Positions 21,623-30,844 of a DNA stretch of 64,000 nt are shown here, piece by piece. The stretch comes from Pollenia angustigena. Lineage: Eukaryota > Arthropoda > Insecta > Diptera > Polleniidae. The notes beneath the pieces are model-generated. The model worked only from the letters and a program-made list of their open reading frames with translations. It made no database searches and was not told the origin of the DNA. The number at the start of each line of letters is the position of its first letter. Position 1 is the first letter of the stretch. The stretch is from the NCBI GenBank assembly GCA_930367215.1, contig OV884058.1, positions 197,488,208-197,552,207 of the forward strand, in the 5' to 3' direction. The position numbers and the translations under genes were made by a program.

Positions 21623-21848
21623 GGGTCTATGAAATAACTCCCACGAAATAAGTCCCACTTTTAAAAACGAAATAAGTCCCACAAAAAATTGCTGTTTTGA
21701 AAGTGGGAGTTATTTCGTTTTTAAAAGTGGGACTTATTTCGTCAATTGATGGGACTTATTTCGTTACGCGTTTTTATTTTAAGTGGGACTTATTTCGTTT
21801 TGAGTGGGAATAAATTCGTTTTGTAAAGTGGGAGTTATTTCATACCCC
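21623..21848. repeat. left motif-rich arm of the foldback element
   Basis: It contains about nine GTGGGA(C/G)TTATTTC(G/A)T units, the first three inverted and the rest direct, so the arm is itself a palindrome-like array that could fold back. Confidence 0.85.
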
Positions 21849-22012
21849 TAAATTTATATTTGTAAGCACTTGAAAATTTGCAGTGAATGCTGTCTTACAA
21901 TGCAAACTCACAAAATTGATCAAACCAGTAAACTAGTATGTCCATTCTGTCGTGCAGAAGTTCATGAAACCCTTCAAATATTTATCTGATAAATAAATGA
22001 TTTTTTATGGAG

Positions 22013-22150
22013 GAGTGCGATAGAGCCATGAAATATAAGGCCATTATGGCTTTATTTCTAATTTTTTTCTTATGCAAAAAGTTATATATTGGACATTTCG
22101 TAAAAGGGACAACTATAATTTTTTGTCCTTATCTCTCATGGCTCTCCTTT
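22013..22150. repeat. small hairpin related to the 10.4-11.0 kb block
   Basis: AGAGCCATGAAATATAAGGCC and, inverted, TCTCTCATGGCTCTCC bracket it. It shares GGCCATTATGGCTTTAT with 10607. It lies inside the foldback element. Confidence 0.45.
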
Positions 22151-22265
22151 TTTTGTTATTAATTACTTTATACTTACTATAATAAAAAAACTTTAAAGAA
22201 ATGTGTACAAATAGGTACCAAACTTAACTACTGGAAAAACAATATTAAAAAAAATTGTTGACGTA

Positions 22266-22575
22266 ATTACGTATGTATGTGTTTTATTATATTTTTAGTA
22301 GGAAATTGGAATTCGTGTTCCATGTTTTCTAATATCACCATTACAAAATACAACTAATCCCAATGCCACGTAAAAACTATAATACCGTCTACCATGCACT
22401 GGATCTTCAAGCCATTTATAAAGGTCGATAATTTTAATCTAATGGTCCTTCCGAAAGAGTTTCTATCTTAATAATAAGAACAATTGATCTGTACTTAATC
22501 CATTTACGAATCCAAACGTTGTTACTAGTAGGCGTTCTCTATACGTTAAGAAGCCTTCTGCAAGCTTGCATACGA
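22266..22575 (-). pseudogene. coding-like fragments inside the foldback element
   Basis: Two minus-strand stretches have protein-like composition: one reads NNVWIRKWIKYRSIVLIIKI, the other YKWLEDPVHGRRYYSFYVAL followed by GLVVFCNGDIRKHGT. They lie in different frames separated by stops. I do not recognise a family. They may be remains of a captured gene or of the ancestral transposon protein. Confidence 0.3.
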
Positions 22576-22683
22576 TTTTTCTTTATTATTCCTCTGCTTT
22601 GATTATTCATATTATTCGACGTGTTTTTTTCGAAGAGCCAAATACTTCTTATTTGAAATCGCATTAAACAGTGAAAAAGTGGG

Positions 22684-23205
22684 TGTTGGCGTCTGGCTGG
22701 TGTGAACCGGGTGTCCATATTTGATTGTGTGCAACTGGACTACATGTGGTGGTGGCATCTGGCAACGCCTCGTGTGGTATGTCACCTGAAAACGAATTCG
22801 CCGTGTTTCTTTTAATTGCTAATTAAAACTTCAACCAGCCAGAAGCCGGCATTGCCTTTTTGCAAAAATTTAAAACTTAAATTTAAAATTGTATTAATAC
22901 CGAAAGTTGAAATTGAAACTCAAACTAAAACCAAGAAAACAAAAGTGAAAGTGAAATAAAGAAAAGATAGAAAAAGCCCAAAAGAGAAGTGTGTTTTTAT
23001 TTCTTGGAAAAGAGCCACGAACGTAACACTGGGCCACAACACTTAAGGGTGGATTCTTTTCTAGCCTATTGTGTTCCCGACCTGCCTCAACAAGTGGCCT
23101 TGCGTCAGATTGCGCCACCAAGTTAAAGCCCCAGTACAGCGCCACAACCGTACCCGGACAACTTTAACCAGCCTCAACCAGGTAAAGACGTTTGTTAACC
23201 CAACA
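22684..23205 (+). repeat. 5' LTR of the BEL element
   Basis: 522 bp, TG...CA ends. AATAAA at 22955-22960 is a candidate polyadenylation signal. A strong donor-like CCAG/GTAAAG lies at 23178-23187, 24 bases before the LTR end. The minus frame 22894-23145 is a shadow duplicated in both LTRs. Confidence 0.95.
23178..23187 (+). promoter_or_regulatory. candidate splice donor in the LTR
   Basis: CAG/GTAAAG is a near-consensus 5' splice site. With the acceptor-like site at 29049 it could generate a spliced RNA for the third reading frame. Inference only. Confidence 0.3.
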
Positions 23206-23230
23206 TTTTGGTCCTTCGCCCGTTGGAATT
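23206..23230 (+). other. expected primer-binding region
   Basis: Immediately downstream of the 5' LTR the sequence begins TTTTGGTCCTTCGCCCG. A tRNA primer should pair here, but I cannot name the tRNA from sequence alone. Confidence 0.3.
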
Positions 23231-23650
23231 AATAAAAGGTACGTACTCTGTGGAATTTAAAAATTGCATGAATATATTGTGTCGCGCCATATTGTGTCGG
23301 AAAAAGTGAGGTTACGTCGCGCCAAAAATAAAACCTCAAAAATTAAGAGCCATCTTTTTTTACTCGCCGGTTTTACCCGTTACTCGTCAAATTGTTGGTG
23401 TTTTATTTTTGTTGCCCAATTAAATTTGCGTCAATTAATTTTAATTTTTAAATAAAAGGAACAAATACAACAACAAATTTGCCTGAATTTTGTTTTATTT
23501 CATAAATAAAAGGAAAAGTGTTGCCAGCGCGTGATTTTTTTTTTTTTTCAATTAATTTTGCTGGGAATTTTTATTTATTTATATATTTTTGGTTACGCTT
23601 AAAACAACTCGATTATTTGTTGTTCTGTAGCTCAATTAAAAATTAAGATA

Positions 23651-25050
23651 ATGACTACTTTTGAAAAATTTATACGGGCAGCAGATGAGCTCACAAATTT
23701 CGAGGTTATGTTGAAAAAGGAAGACTTTTCAACATATACCAAAGACGGGCTAGATTTCGAAAAAAGCGAAGTAGACAAAATATGGGAAAAGTTTGAGAAA
23801 ATTTTTGAAGAGTGTTCCGGTGACACAATAGGGGATAAAAAAGAATTAGTAGCAGTTAAAACAAAATATCCTCAGGTGCGGAAAATATACGTAAAATGTA
23901 TAAATATTTTGGCAAAGGCTAGGCAGGTAGTGGAAGAAGAGAGCCAAAAAAAATAAACCAGTGGTTCCCAACCAGTGTTCTATACCTGTCCCTCCTTGTG
24001 ATACTGGCGTTTTTCATGGTGATTACGTATCGTGGCCCACCTTCAGGGACATGTTTACGGCAATCTACATAAATAATTCGAGACTTACCTCTGTAGAAAA
24101 GTTGTTTTATTTATTTCAAAAAACAGATAATGAGGCACGGGATATAAACAGAAATATTGCCCTCACGGCAGAAAATTTTGAAATCCCAATATGAGAATAA
24201 ACGGGTGTTAATAAATAGTCAGCTAAAAACTTTATTTAATTTGGCTCCATGTCAACAGGAAACGGCTGCGGAAATAAAAAGGCTCCAAAGGGAAATTAAT
24301 AATTGTATTTCGGTGCTAAAATTATATAAAGTAGATATTGCTTCATGGGACCCGATTTTTGTTTTTCAATGTTCGTCTCGGCTCTCAGAAAATACTTTGC
24401 ATCTGTGGGAGCAATCGGTAAAAAATAAAACAGAGGTTCCCAAGTGGGAAGAATTAAATAATTTTCTGACCGATAGATTTCATGCCCTTGAAAGTGTTTC
24501 TGACATTATAGTAGCGAACAATGTAGCTGCCAGTGGTTCTCAAGCAGGCCCTTCACATAATAACAATATTTCTACAAAAGTTAAGCAGTTTAAGGCTCAT
24601 CACACAAAAGTTGACTCGAGCTCATGTAAATTGTGTAAAGAAAGGCATAAGATTAGTGTTTGTAATAAGTTTTTGAGCATGGATTACAAGAATCGTGTTT
24701 CAACGTTAAAAAGATTTCGTTTTTGTTTTAATTGTCTTACTATGGGGCATTTGTATGGAGAGTGCAGTAGTGCTAATGGCTGTTCTAAATGCAATAGAAA
24801 ACACCATACACTAATACATAAAGAAATAGTAAGAAACAACAATAATAATCAAAGCCAAACAAACACTAATTCTCAAACTCAGAGTCAAAATATTCAACGT
24901 CAAATACAGTCCACTAATGTTGCCGGCCCTTCTAGTGTAGTTCAGTCACATCATACCTTTGTTGCAAAAAAGGTTATCAGGGGTGTGCTGGTAATCGCAA
25001 ACGCAAAACGCAAGCATTTTAAAAGTCATTTTTTAGTAAGATTTCTGTGA
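23651..25050 (+). pseudogene. BEL gag, frameshifted
   Basis: The gag polyprotein would form the particle and bind element RNA. Reading starts at ATG 23651, stops at 23954-23956, resumes one frame over (PVPPCDTGVFHGDYVSWPTF, the hallmark BEL capsid phrase), and breaks again near 24185 where about ten residues are lost. It continues YENKRVLINSQLKTLFNLAP to 25050. Zinc knuckles are clear: CKLC with a later H and C, CFNCLTMGHLYGEC, and CSKCNRKHHTLIH. At least two breaks make it a pseudogene as read. Sequencing indels cannot be excluded, given how similar the LTRs are. Confidence 0.88.
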
Positions 25051-25135
25051 TAAAAGAATTTTATGACAAATATTATACAAACATTTATCTATTAAACAGA
25101 ATTTTATAACAAAAATTATAAAAATTTGATTAAAA
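25051..25135 (+). other. gag-pol junction
   Basis: A short AT-rich gap with stops separates the zinc-knuckle frame from the protease frame. Many BEL elements encode one polyprotein, so this junction is probably damaged or carries a small insertion. Confidence 0.4.
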
Positions 25136-27538
25136 GTGTATTATAAACAGCCTCCAAATTCTTGCGTTTTGCGTTTGCGATTTCCAGCACACCCCTCTAT
25201 GTTAGCCACAGCCTGGGTTAACATTTTAAGTTTTGGTTCCTGTTACAAAGTTCGTGCCCTGATAGATCCATGTTCGGATGAAAGTTTTGTTTCAGAAAAG
25301 ATACAAAAATTATTAAAGTTGCCAACTAATCCAGTTTCTGCAGAAGTCTCAGGTTTAGGCGGAGAGATAATTAGTTCGTCTTCGAAAATGGCAGTTTTTA
25401 CTATTGTTTCTCTTTTCGATCAGAACGTGGCTCTAAATATTCAGGCCCTTGTTGTCCCTCGAGTAACGGGTAGTATTCCAACACATTCATTTTTGCCTCA
25501 AAAAGAGATTGAGCTGCCCAAATTGTGTTATGCTGATCCGAAGTTTTATGAAAGCAGTGAGATTGATTTATTGTTAGGAGGTGACCTTTATCCTTCTATT
25601 CTTCGTGGTGGAGTAAAGCATGGTGTTTTTGAATCGTTAGTGGCTCAAGAAACCATTTTTGGTTGGATAGTTACAGGTCCAACGCATGCTAGAGTTTCCC
25701 CTCGAATACTTAGAGTGTCTCATATGACAAAAGTTGCAATTGATGACCAATTATCGAAGTTTTGGGAGTTAGAAGAGGTGTCTCAGAGACGTATTTTATC
25801 AGAAGAGGATAAAAAATGTGAGGAGATCTACAATTCTACTACCACTAGAAACTCTGAAGGGAGATATACTGTGAGTCTGCCCTTTAAAAATAATTTGCTG
25901 TCGCTTGGTCCCAATAGGCATATAGCTGTTTGTCAATTTCTGAGAAATGAAAAATCTTTAATGCGCAACGCTGAGCGCAAAGCCCAGTACGATGAGGTCC
26001 TAAAAGAATATTTAACCCTAGGGCATATGGAAAAATCAGAAAATACTGGAAGTGACCCGGGTTATTATTTACCCCATCATGGAGTTTTTAAGCCTGAAAG
26101 TACAACTACGAAATTGAGGGTAGTTTTTAATGCCTCAAGTCCTTCGGCAAATGGCAGAAGCTTAAATGATTTGTTGTACACTGGCCCTATTTTGCAAGCT
26201 GAAATAGTAAATCTGATTTTGAGATGGCGATTTTTTCAGTTTGTATTTAATGCGGACATTTCAAAAAGGTACCGGCAGATTTTTGTGACTCCCACACATA
26301 GGCCATTCCAGAAAATTGTGTTTCGTAGCAGGGATAGTGCAGAACTTACTGATTACCAACTGAAAACGGTGACTTTTGGTGTAAATTGTGCCCCATATTT
26401 AGCCCTTAGAACCATTCTACAGTTGGCGAGTGATGAAGAGCGACGTTTTCCGTTAGGCGCTAGAATCCTGCGAGAAAATATGTACGTGGACGATGCCCTA
26501 GTTGGTGCCCATTCAGTTGCTGATGCTTTGGTGGCACGTGAGGAATTAATTGCCATTTTAGATATGGGGAGATTTGAGCTCAGAAAATGGACCTCGAATT
26601 CTGAAGAAATTTTGAAAAATTTGCCCCATGATCACCTGCTTAATTCTTCATTTTTGTCGCTCGATGAAAAAAGTACAACAAAAACGTTAGGGATTCGCTG
26701 GAATGCAGCAGAAGATGTGTTTTTCTTTGTTGGTGAAAAGATAACACTAAAAGCCTCATATACTAAGAGAGAGGTTCTTTCTACCATTGCTCGGCTATAC
26801 GATCCTGCAGGTTGGTTGGCTCCGGTGGTAGTTGCAGCAAAAATTATAATGCAGCAAATGTGGCTTGATAAGATCGAGTGGGACGAGGCTATCAAACCAG
26901 TGGCTCTGCAGAAATGGCAGAATTTTGTTGCGAATTATGCGGATATTGAAAAAATTAAGTTGCCACGTTGGGTTCAATATTCGCCTGGCTGTACTATTCA
27001 ATTTCACGGGTTCTGTGACTCGTCTGAGTTGGCATATGCAGCTACGATATATATAAGGGTACAGCTCGGAGATAAAGTTTTATCAAGTTTGCTCACATGT
27101 AAAACGAAAGTGGCCCCAATAAAGAAGCCGTCTTTGCCTCGTTTGGAGTTATGTGGAGCAGTTCTTTTGGCAAATTTAGTCGATAATGTGGTACCTACTT
27201 TTAACGTGAACAAATCCCCCCTGTATTTGTGGTCCGATTCCACAATTGTCCTAGCTTGGCTAAGAAAACCACCTTGTAGCTGGAAAACATTCGTGGCAAA
27301 TAGGGTGGCTACAATATTAGAAAAAGTGGGGAATAAAAACTGGTGTCACGTGGCTTCAAGTGATAATCCTGCCGATCTAGCAACCCGGGGGCTGATCCCT
27401 GCGGATTTGATAGAAAATAGGCTCTGGTGGCACGGACCTGAGTGGCTCAACTTGGAGCAGTTGAGTTCGAGACGGCAGAAGAGTCGAAAGGAGCTCAAGT
27501 TTTTGTTGCTAGATCTGCTGATAAAGAAGATATTCTAG
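25136..27538 (+). CDS. BEL pol: protease, reverse transcriptase, RNase H
   Basis: This is an 800-codon open frame. The retropepsin-like region near residues 30-60 reads VRALIDPCSDESFVSEK. The reverse transcriptase follows, with YYLPHHGVFKPES, LRVVFNASS, the first Asp in FNADISKRYRQI and the YVDD box at 26483-26494. RNase H has FCDSSELAYAATIY, LPRLELCGA, LWSDST and DNPADLATRG. The frame ends just where the connection to integrase should lie, and the continuation is one frame away (27442-27774). It would copy element RNA into DNA in cytoplasmic particles. The first codon is uncertain because the true product is a gag-pol fusion. Confidence 0.92.
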   Translation: MYYKQPPNSCVLRLRFPAHPSMLATAWVNILSFGSCYKVRALIDPCSDESFVSEKIQKLLKLPTNPVSAEVSGLGGEIISSSSKMAVFTIVSLFDQNVALNIQALVVPRVTGSIPTHSFLPQKEIELPKLCYADPKFYESSEIDLLLGGDLYPSILRGGVKHGVFESLVAQETIFGWIVTGPTHARVSPRILRVSHMTKVAIDDQLSKFWELEEVSQRRILSEEDKKCEEIYNSTTTRNSEGRYTVSLPFKNNLLSLGPNRHIAVCQFLRNEKSLMRNAERKAQYDEVLKEYLTLGHMEKSENTGSDPGYYLPHHGVFKPESTTTKLRVVFNASSPSANGRSLNDLLYTGPILQAEIVNLILRWRFFQFVFNADISKRYRQIFVTPTHRPFQKIVFRSRDSAELTDYQLKTVTFGVNCAPYLALRTILQLASDEERRFPLGARILRENMYVDDALVGAHSVADALVAREELIAILDMGRFELRKWTSNSEEILKNLPHDHLLNSSFLSLDEKSTTKTLGIRWNAAEDVFFFVGEKITLKASYTKREVLSTIARLYDPAGWLAPVVVAAKIIMQQMWLDKIEWDEAIKPVALQKWQNFVANYADIEKIKLPRWVQYSPGCTIQFHGFCDSSELAYAATIYIRVQLGDKVLSSLLTCKTKVAPIKKPSLPRLELCGAVLLANLVDNVVPTFNVNKSPLYLWSDSTIVLAWLRKPPCSWKTFVANRVATILEKVGNKNWCHVASSDNPADLATRGLIPADLIENRLWWHGPEWLNLEQLSSRRQKSRKELKFLLLDLLIKKIF

Positions 27539-27774
27539 ACCGGTTTTCTAGTTTATCTAGGGCGTATCACGTAATAGCCTACATGTCTCGATTTGTTGCC
27601 CTGGCGAGTAAAAAAAAGCGTGAAAAGGTCGACTATGGCTCGGTGAAGATTTCGGCTAATGAGTTGAAACTCGTGAGAAATCGCTTATTTTACCTTTCTC
27701 AACAAATTTACTTCTCAGGGGAGTTCAGCTGTCTTAAAGCAAATAAGAAAATTGATTCACGTAGCCCCTGTTAA
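27442..27774 (+). pseudogene. pol linker between RNase H and integrase
   Basis: It reads VFVARSADKEDILDRFSSLS, then RAYHVIAYMSRFVALASKKK and SANELKLVRNRLFYLSQQIY, the conserved segment before the BEL integrase zinc-binding domain. It is in a different frame from the RT part and from the integrase, so single-base indels flank it near 27530 and 27771. Confidence 0.85.
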
Positions 27775-28990
27775 CACTTAGCCCTTTTGTTGATAAAGAC
27801 GATATTATTCGATCTAATAGTCGACTTAGCTCTAGCACTTGCCTGTCCTACAACGAAAGGCACCCCATTATCTTGGCATATGGCAGTAGATTGGCTCGGC
27901 TGTATGTGGAGTTCGTTCACACCCTAGTCCTGCACGGAGGCCCTCGTCTAGTCCTTAACGTAGTCCGGCAAGAGTGTTGGATCATTCGGGCAAAAAATCT
28001 GATAAAGACGGTGGTTCGCAATTGCAAAGTCTGTGTTCTTCACAGAAAAAAGCTTCAAAATCAAATAATGGCTGCTTTGCCCGCAGAAAGAACTACCATT
28101 TGTCGCCCATTTACGAATACTGGCGTTGATTTTGCTGGCCCGTTTGAGATTAAAAGTTTCACTGGCAGATACTGCAGAATCACTAAAGGCTACGTGTGTC
28201 TTTTTGTTTGTTTCTCTACAAAGGCGATTCACCTTGAAGCTGTAAGCGATTTGTCTACCCCTGCCTTTCTAGCAGCCTTGGCCCGCTTCGTCGCCCGTCG
28301 TGGTTGCCCAAGCTGCATTTATTCTGATAACGGCAGAAACTTCGTTGGCGCCGCTAGAGAAATCGACGCAGACTTCGCCAAGCACGTAAAAGAGCTTCGT
28401 GACACGGCTGTCGAAAATTATGGTCACCAGCGTTTGTCGTGGCACTTTATCCCTGCTGCAGCACCTCATATGGGAGGACTTAGGGAAGCGGGGGTAAAAA
28501 GTATGAAAATGCACCTTAAAAAGTCAGCTGGTCAACTTAAATTTACGTTCGAGGAGTTCTCAACCGTTTTGGCAAAAATAGAGGCGTGTCTCAATTCGCG
28601 TCCGCTAGGCCCTATGTCGGAAAATGCTGAAGATTTGTCTGCCCTTACCCCAGGCCACTTTTTGATAGGCACAGCTATGCTTACCCCTGCTGAACCCGAA
28701 GAGCTGTCTTCACCCCTAAGCATTGTTAATCGATGGCGTAAAGTTAAGGCCTTACAACAAGAGTTTTGTCGCCGATGGAAGCAGGAGTTTCTGAAGGAGC
28801 AAAATAAGCGCAACAAGTGGCAACACCCCCAGCTAGACCTAAAAGAAGGCGATCTCGTTGCTCTTAAAAGTGAACCAGGCTGTTCGAGTTTGTCGCGGGA
28901 GTGACGCTAAGGTGCGAGTAGCGGATTTAAAAACGCAAAGCGGCGTAATCACTCGGCCAATACACAAACTGGTAGCCCTACCAAGGGGCG
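27773..28990 (+). pseudogene. BEL integrase, C-terminus damaged
   Basis: From about 27773 the frame reads LTLSPFVDKDDIIRSNSRL and continues through a zinc-binding LVLHGGPRL...C..C region to the catalytic core: Asp in GVDFAGPF (28128-28130), Asp in IYSDNGRNF (28326-28328) and Glu in LREAGVKSMK (28485-28487), an intact DDE triad. The frame ends at 28904; the conserved C-terminal segment (RVADLKTQSGVITRPIHKLV) continues in another frame to about 28990, so an indel with a small deletion lies near 28880. Integrase inserts the cDNA and makes the 5-bp duplication. Confidence 0.9.
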
Positions 28991-29029
28991 ACACAAAGAT
29001 TTCCCTTTCCTTATAATGTTCACCTTTTT

Positions 29030-29055
29030 TAATAAATGTCTCCTTCCAGATCTTC
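29030..29055 (+). promoter_or_regulatory. candidate splice acceptor before the third frame
   Basis: A pyrimidine tract ending TCTCCTTCCAG (AG at 29048-29049) lies six bases before ATG 29056. This is a good 3' splice site match and is positioned as in env-like subgenomic RNAs of retroelements. Inference. Confidence 0.35.
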
Positions 29056-29751
29056 ATGGCCTTCAACCCCAACTTCCGCTGCCCCCTGTGCGTGCGGTTC
29101 CATGCGGTGCGGCAGTGCTCGCGCTTCGTTACGCTTCCGCCAAAGGAGAAGCTGCAGGTCGTGGCCCAACACCAGCTGTGCCGCAACTGTATGGCACATT
29201 CTCACACTCATGACGCCTGCGGGAGCATAGACCGCTGCCGGCGATGTCTGCAAAAGCACCACAGCTTGCTCCACCCAATGCCCGAGGGTCGAGTATGGCT
29301 CAAAACGACCGCCAACGTGCGCATCCGGGGCCAGGCCGGCGGTGAAATCTGTTGGTCGCGGGCAGTGCTGGACCCCACCGTAGCCCGATCGTCCATCATG
29401 CGCGACGAGGCCGAGGGTTTGGGGTGTAACTTTGTACGAGGCCATGCAAGGATCACGGTGTTCTACGGGGTGGCCGACAGAAACCAATTCGAGATGGAGT
29501 TGGCGGTAGAGGAGCATCGGTTTGGCATATCCCCAGCCGTCAGGGTCAGAGAGGTGCCACGGGTCGAGGAAAAGACTTCCCAAGCTAATCCGCAGTGGCA
29601 CATGCCCGTGTTTCACTACCTGGTCTTCGGGGCCGACATGGCTCCCCGCATCTTCATCGGGCCTGCGAAGGGGAAACCAGGGTCGCTGTATGCCCAAGAC
29701 ACCATCTTCGGTGTTTCATATTTCGGGGAAGGGGTTCTGTGGAGCCGGTGA
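29056..29751 (+). CDS. extra BEL reading frame: zinc knuckles plus retropepsin-like domain
   Basis: This is an intact 231-codon frame between integrase and the 3' LTR. Residues 1-80 hold gag-type zinc fingers: CPLCVRFHAVRQC, CRNCMAHSHTHDAC and CRRCLQKHHSLLH. Residues 85-130 read VRIRGQAGGEICWSRAVLDP, like the strand and active-site region of a BEL protease, but the catalytic D-S/T-G is replaced by DPT. The end reads LYAQDTIFGVSYFG, resembling BEL protease-linker text (QETIFGWIV). Two sampled 60-base lines are 58% and 62% GC against about 40% in the RT region, so it probably has a separate origin. It looks like a second gag-C-terminus/protease module captured from a GC-rich relative. Its function is unknown; nucleic-acid binding is likely. 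Confidence 0.7.
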   Translation: MAFNPNFRCPLCVRFHAVRQCSRFVTLPPKEKLQVVAQHQLCRNCMAHSHTHDACGSIDRCRRCLQKHHSLLHPMPEGRVWLKTTANVRIRGQAGGEICWSRAVLDPTVARSSIMRDEAEGLGCNFVRGHARITVFYGVADRNQFEMELAVEEHRFGISPAVRVREVPRVEEKTSQANPQWHMPVFHYLVFGADMAPRIFIGPAKGKPGSLYAQDTIFGVSYFGEGVLWSR

Positions 29752-30055
29752 AGGATGAGGTTTTGTTTTGTGGCCCTTCTGGGCTCGCTTTGGTGCCCTC
29801 TGGGGCGATCGTGAACTATTTTCATTTTTTTTTGTTATATTTTTTTTTTATATATGAAAAATATTGTTAAGTTTTTATTTTTGTTGTTACCTTTTTGAAT
29901 TTTGAAATGTATCTTTTGTTAACTTTTTTTATTTTTTTTTTTTTTATTTTAATTTTCGGTAACCTTAAAGATCTCTTATGTTCAATACATTACTTTTGTT
30001 AAAAGTCTAATTACATTTTGTTTTATGTTGCACCACCGTTGCAAGGCGGGGTGTA
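29752..30055 (+). other. 3' non-coding region and polypurine tract
   Basis: A T-rich stretch follows the third frame. AAGGCGGGG just before the 3' LTR (about 30042-30050) is the candidate polypurine tract for plus-strand priming. Confidence 0.5.
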
Positions 30056-30577
30056 TGTTGGCGTCTGGCTGGTGTGAACCGGGTGTCCATATTTGATTGT
30101 GTGCAACTGGACTACATGTGGTGGTGGCATCTGGCAACGCCTCGTGTGGTATGTCACCTGAAAACGAATTCGCCGTGTTTCTTTTAATTGCTAATTAAAA
30201 CTTCAACCAGCCAGAAGCCGGCATTGCCTTTTTGCAAAAATGTAAAACTTAAATTTAAAATTGTATTAATACCGAAAGTTGAAATTGAAACTCAAACTAA
30301 AACCAAGAAAACAAAAGTGAAAGTGAAATAAAGAAAAGATAGAAAAAGCCCAAAAGAGAAGTGTGTTTTTATTTCTTGGAAAAGAGCCACGAACGTAACA
30401 CTGGGCCACAACACTTAAGGGTGGATTCTTCTCTAGCCTATTGTGTTCCCGACCTGCCTCAACAAGTGGCCTTGCGTCAGATTGCGCCACCAAGTTAAAG
30501 CCCCAGTACAGCGCCACAACCGTACCCGGACAACTTTAACCAGCCTCAACCAGGTAAAGACGTTTGTTAACCCAACA
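30056..30577 (+). repeat. 3' LTR of the BEL element
   Basis: 522 bp. It differs from the 5' LTR by T versus G in the GCAAAAAT(T/G)TAAAAC tract and T versus C in ATTCTT(T/C)TCTAGCC. It is followed by the second GTGGG duplication. Confidence 0.95.
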
Positions 30578-30836
30578 GTGGGACTTATTTCGTTTATGAA
30601 AGTGGGACTTAATTCATTTAAGAAATATATTATTCAAGGGGGAGTTTTTTCATTTTGAGTGGGAGTTATTTCATTTCAAGTAAATTTTTAAATCATTTCA
30701 TTTTGGTGGGACTTATTTCGCTGTCAAAAGTGGGACTTATTCGTGGGAGTTATTTCATTTTTTTAAGCAATTTCTGGTGGGACTTATTTCGTTTTTAAAA
30801 GTGGGACTTATTTCGTGGGAGTTATTTCATAGACCC
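30578..30836. repeat. right motif-rich arm of the foldback element
   Basis: About ten direct GTGGGA(C/G)TTATTTC(G/A)T-type units. The terminal 60 bp mirror the left end exactly. Confidence 0.85.
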
Positions 30837-30844
30837 TAATATGC

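Larger units (their letters stand above)
22684..30577 (+). mobile_element. BEL/Pao LTR retrotransposon, 7.9 kb
   Basis: It is bounded by two 522-bp LTRs (TGTTGG...CCAACA) that differ at two visible positions, and by the 5-bp duplication GTGGG on each side. The order is LTR, gag with zinc knuckles, protease, reverse transcriptase, RNase H, integrase, an extra GC-rich frame, LTR. This order and the motif set identify BEL/Pao. gag and pol are broken by several frameshifts, so the copy is not autonomous as read. Confidence 0.95.
21623..30836. mobile_element. foldback-type element (1.3 kb net) split by the BEL retrotransposon
   Basis: The first 60 bases (from GGGTCTATGAAATAACTCCC) are a perfect reverse complement of the last 60 (ending GGGAGTTATTTCATAGACCC). 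Outside them lie identical 8-bp sequences TAATATGC (21615-21622 and 30837-30844). Both arms are packed with GTGGGACTTATTTCGT and GTGGGAGTTATTTCAT units in both orientations, about nine on the left and ten on the right. The BEL element at 22684-30577 sits in one such unit. Without it the element is about 1315 bp. An 8-bp duplication fits hAT or P-type transposition; modular inverted arms recall Foldback elements. No transposase is present. Confidence 0.9.

Noticed and set aside
22894..23145. 83-codon minus frame repeated identically at 30266-30517
   Set aside because: Its duplication is explained by lying inside the two LTRs; no domain is visible.
29029..29697. 222-codon minus-strand frame opposite the third BEL frame
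   Set aside because: It is the mirror of a GC-rich coding frame; the plus strand has the zinc-knuckle motifs.
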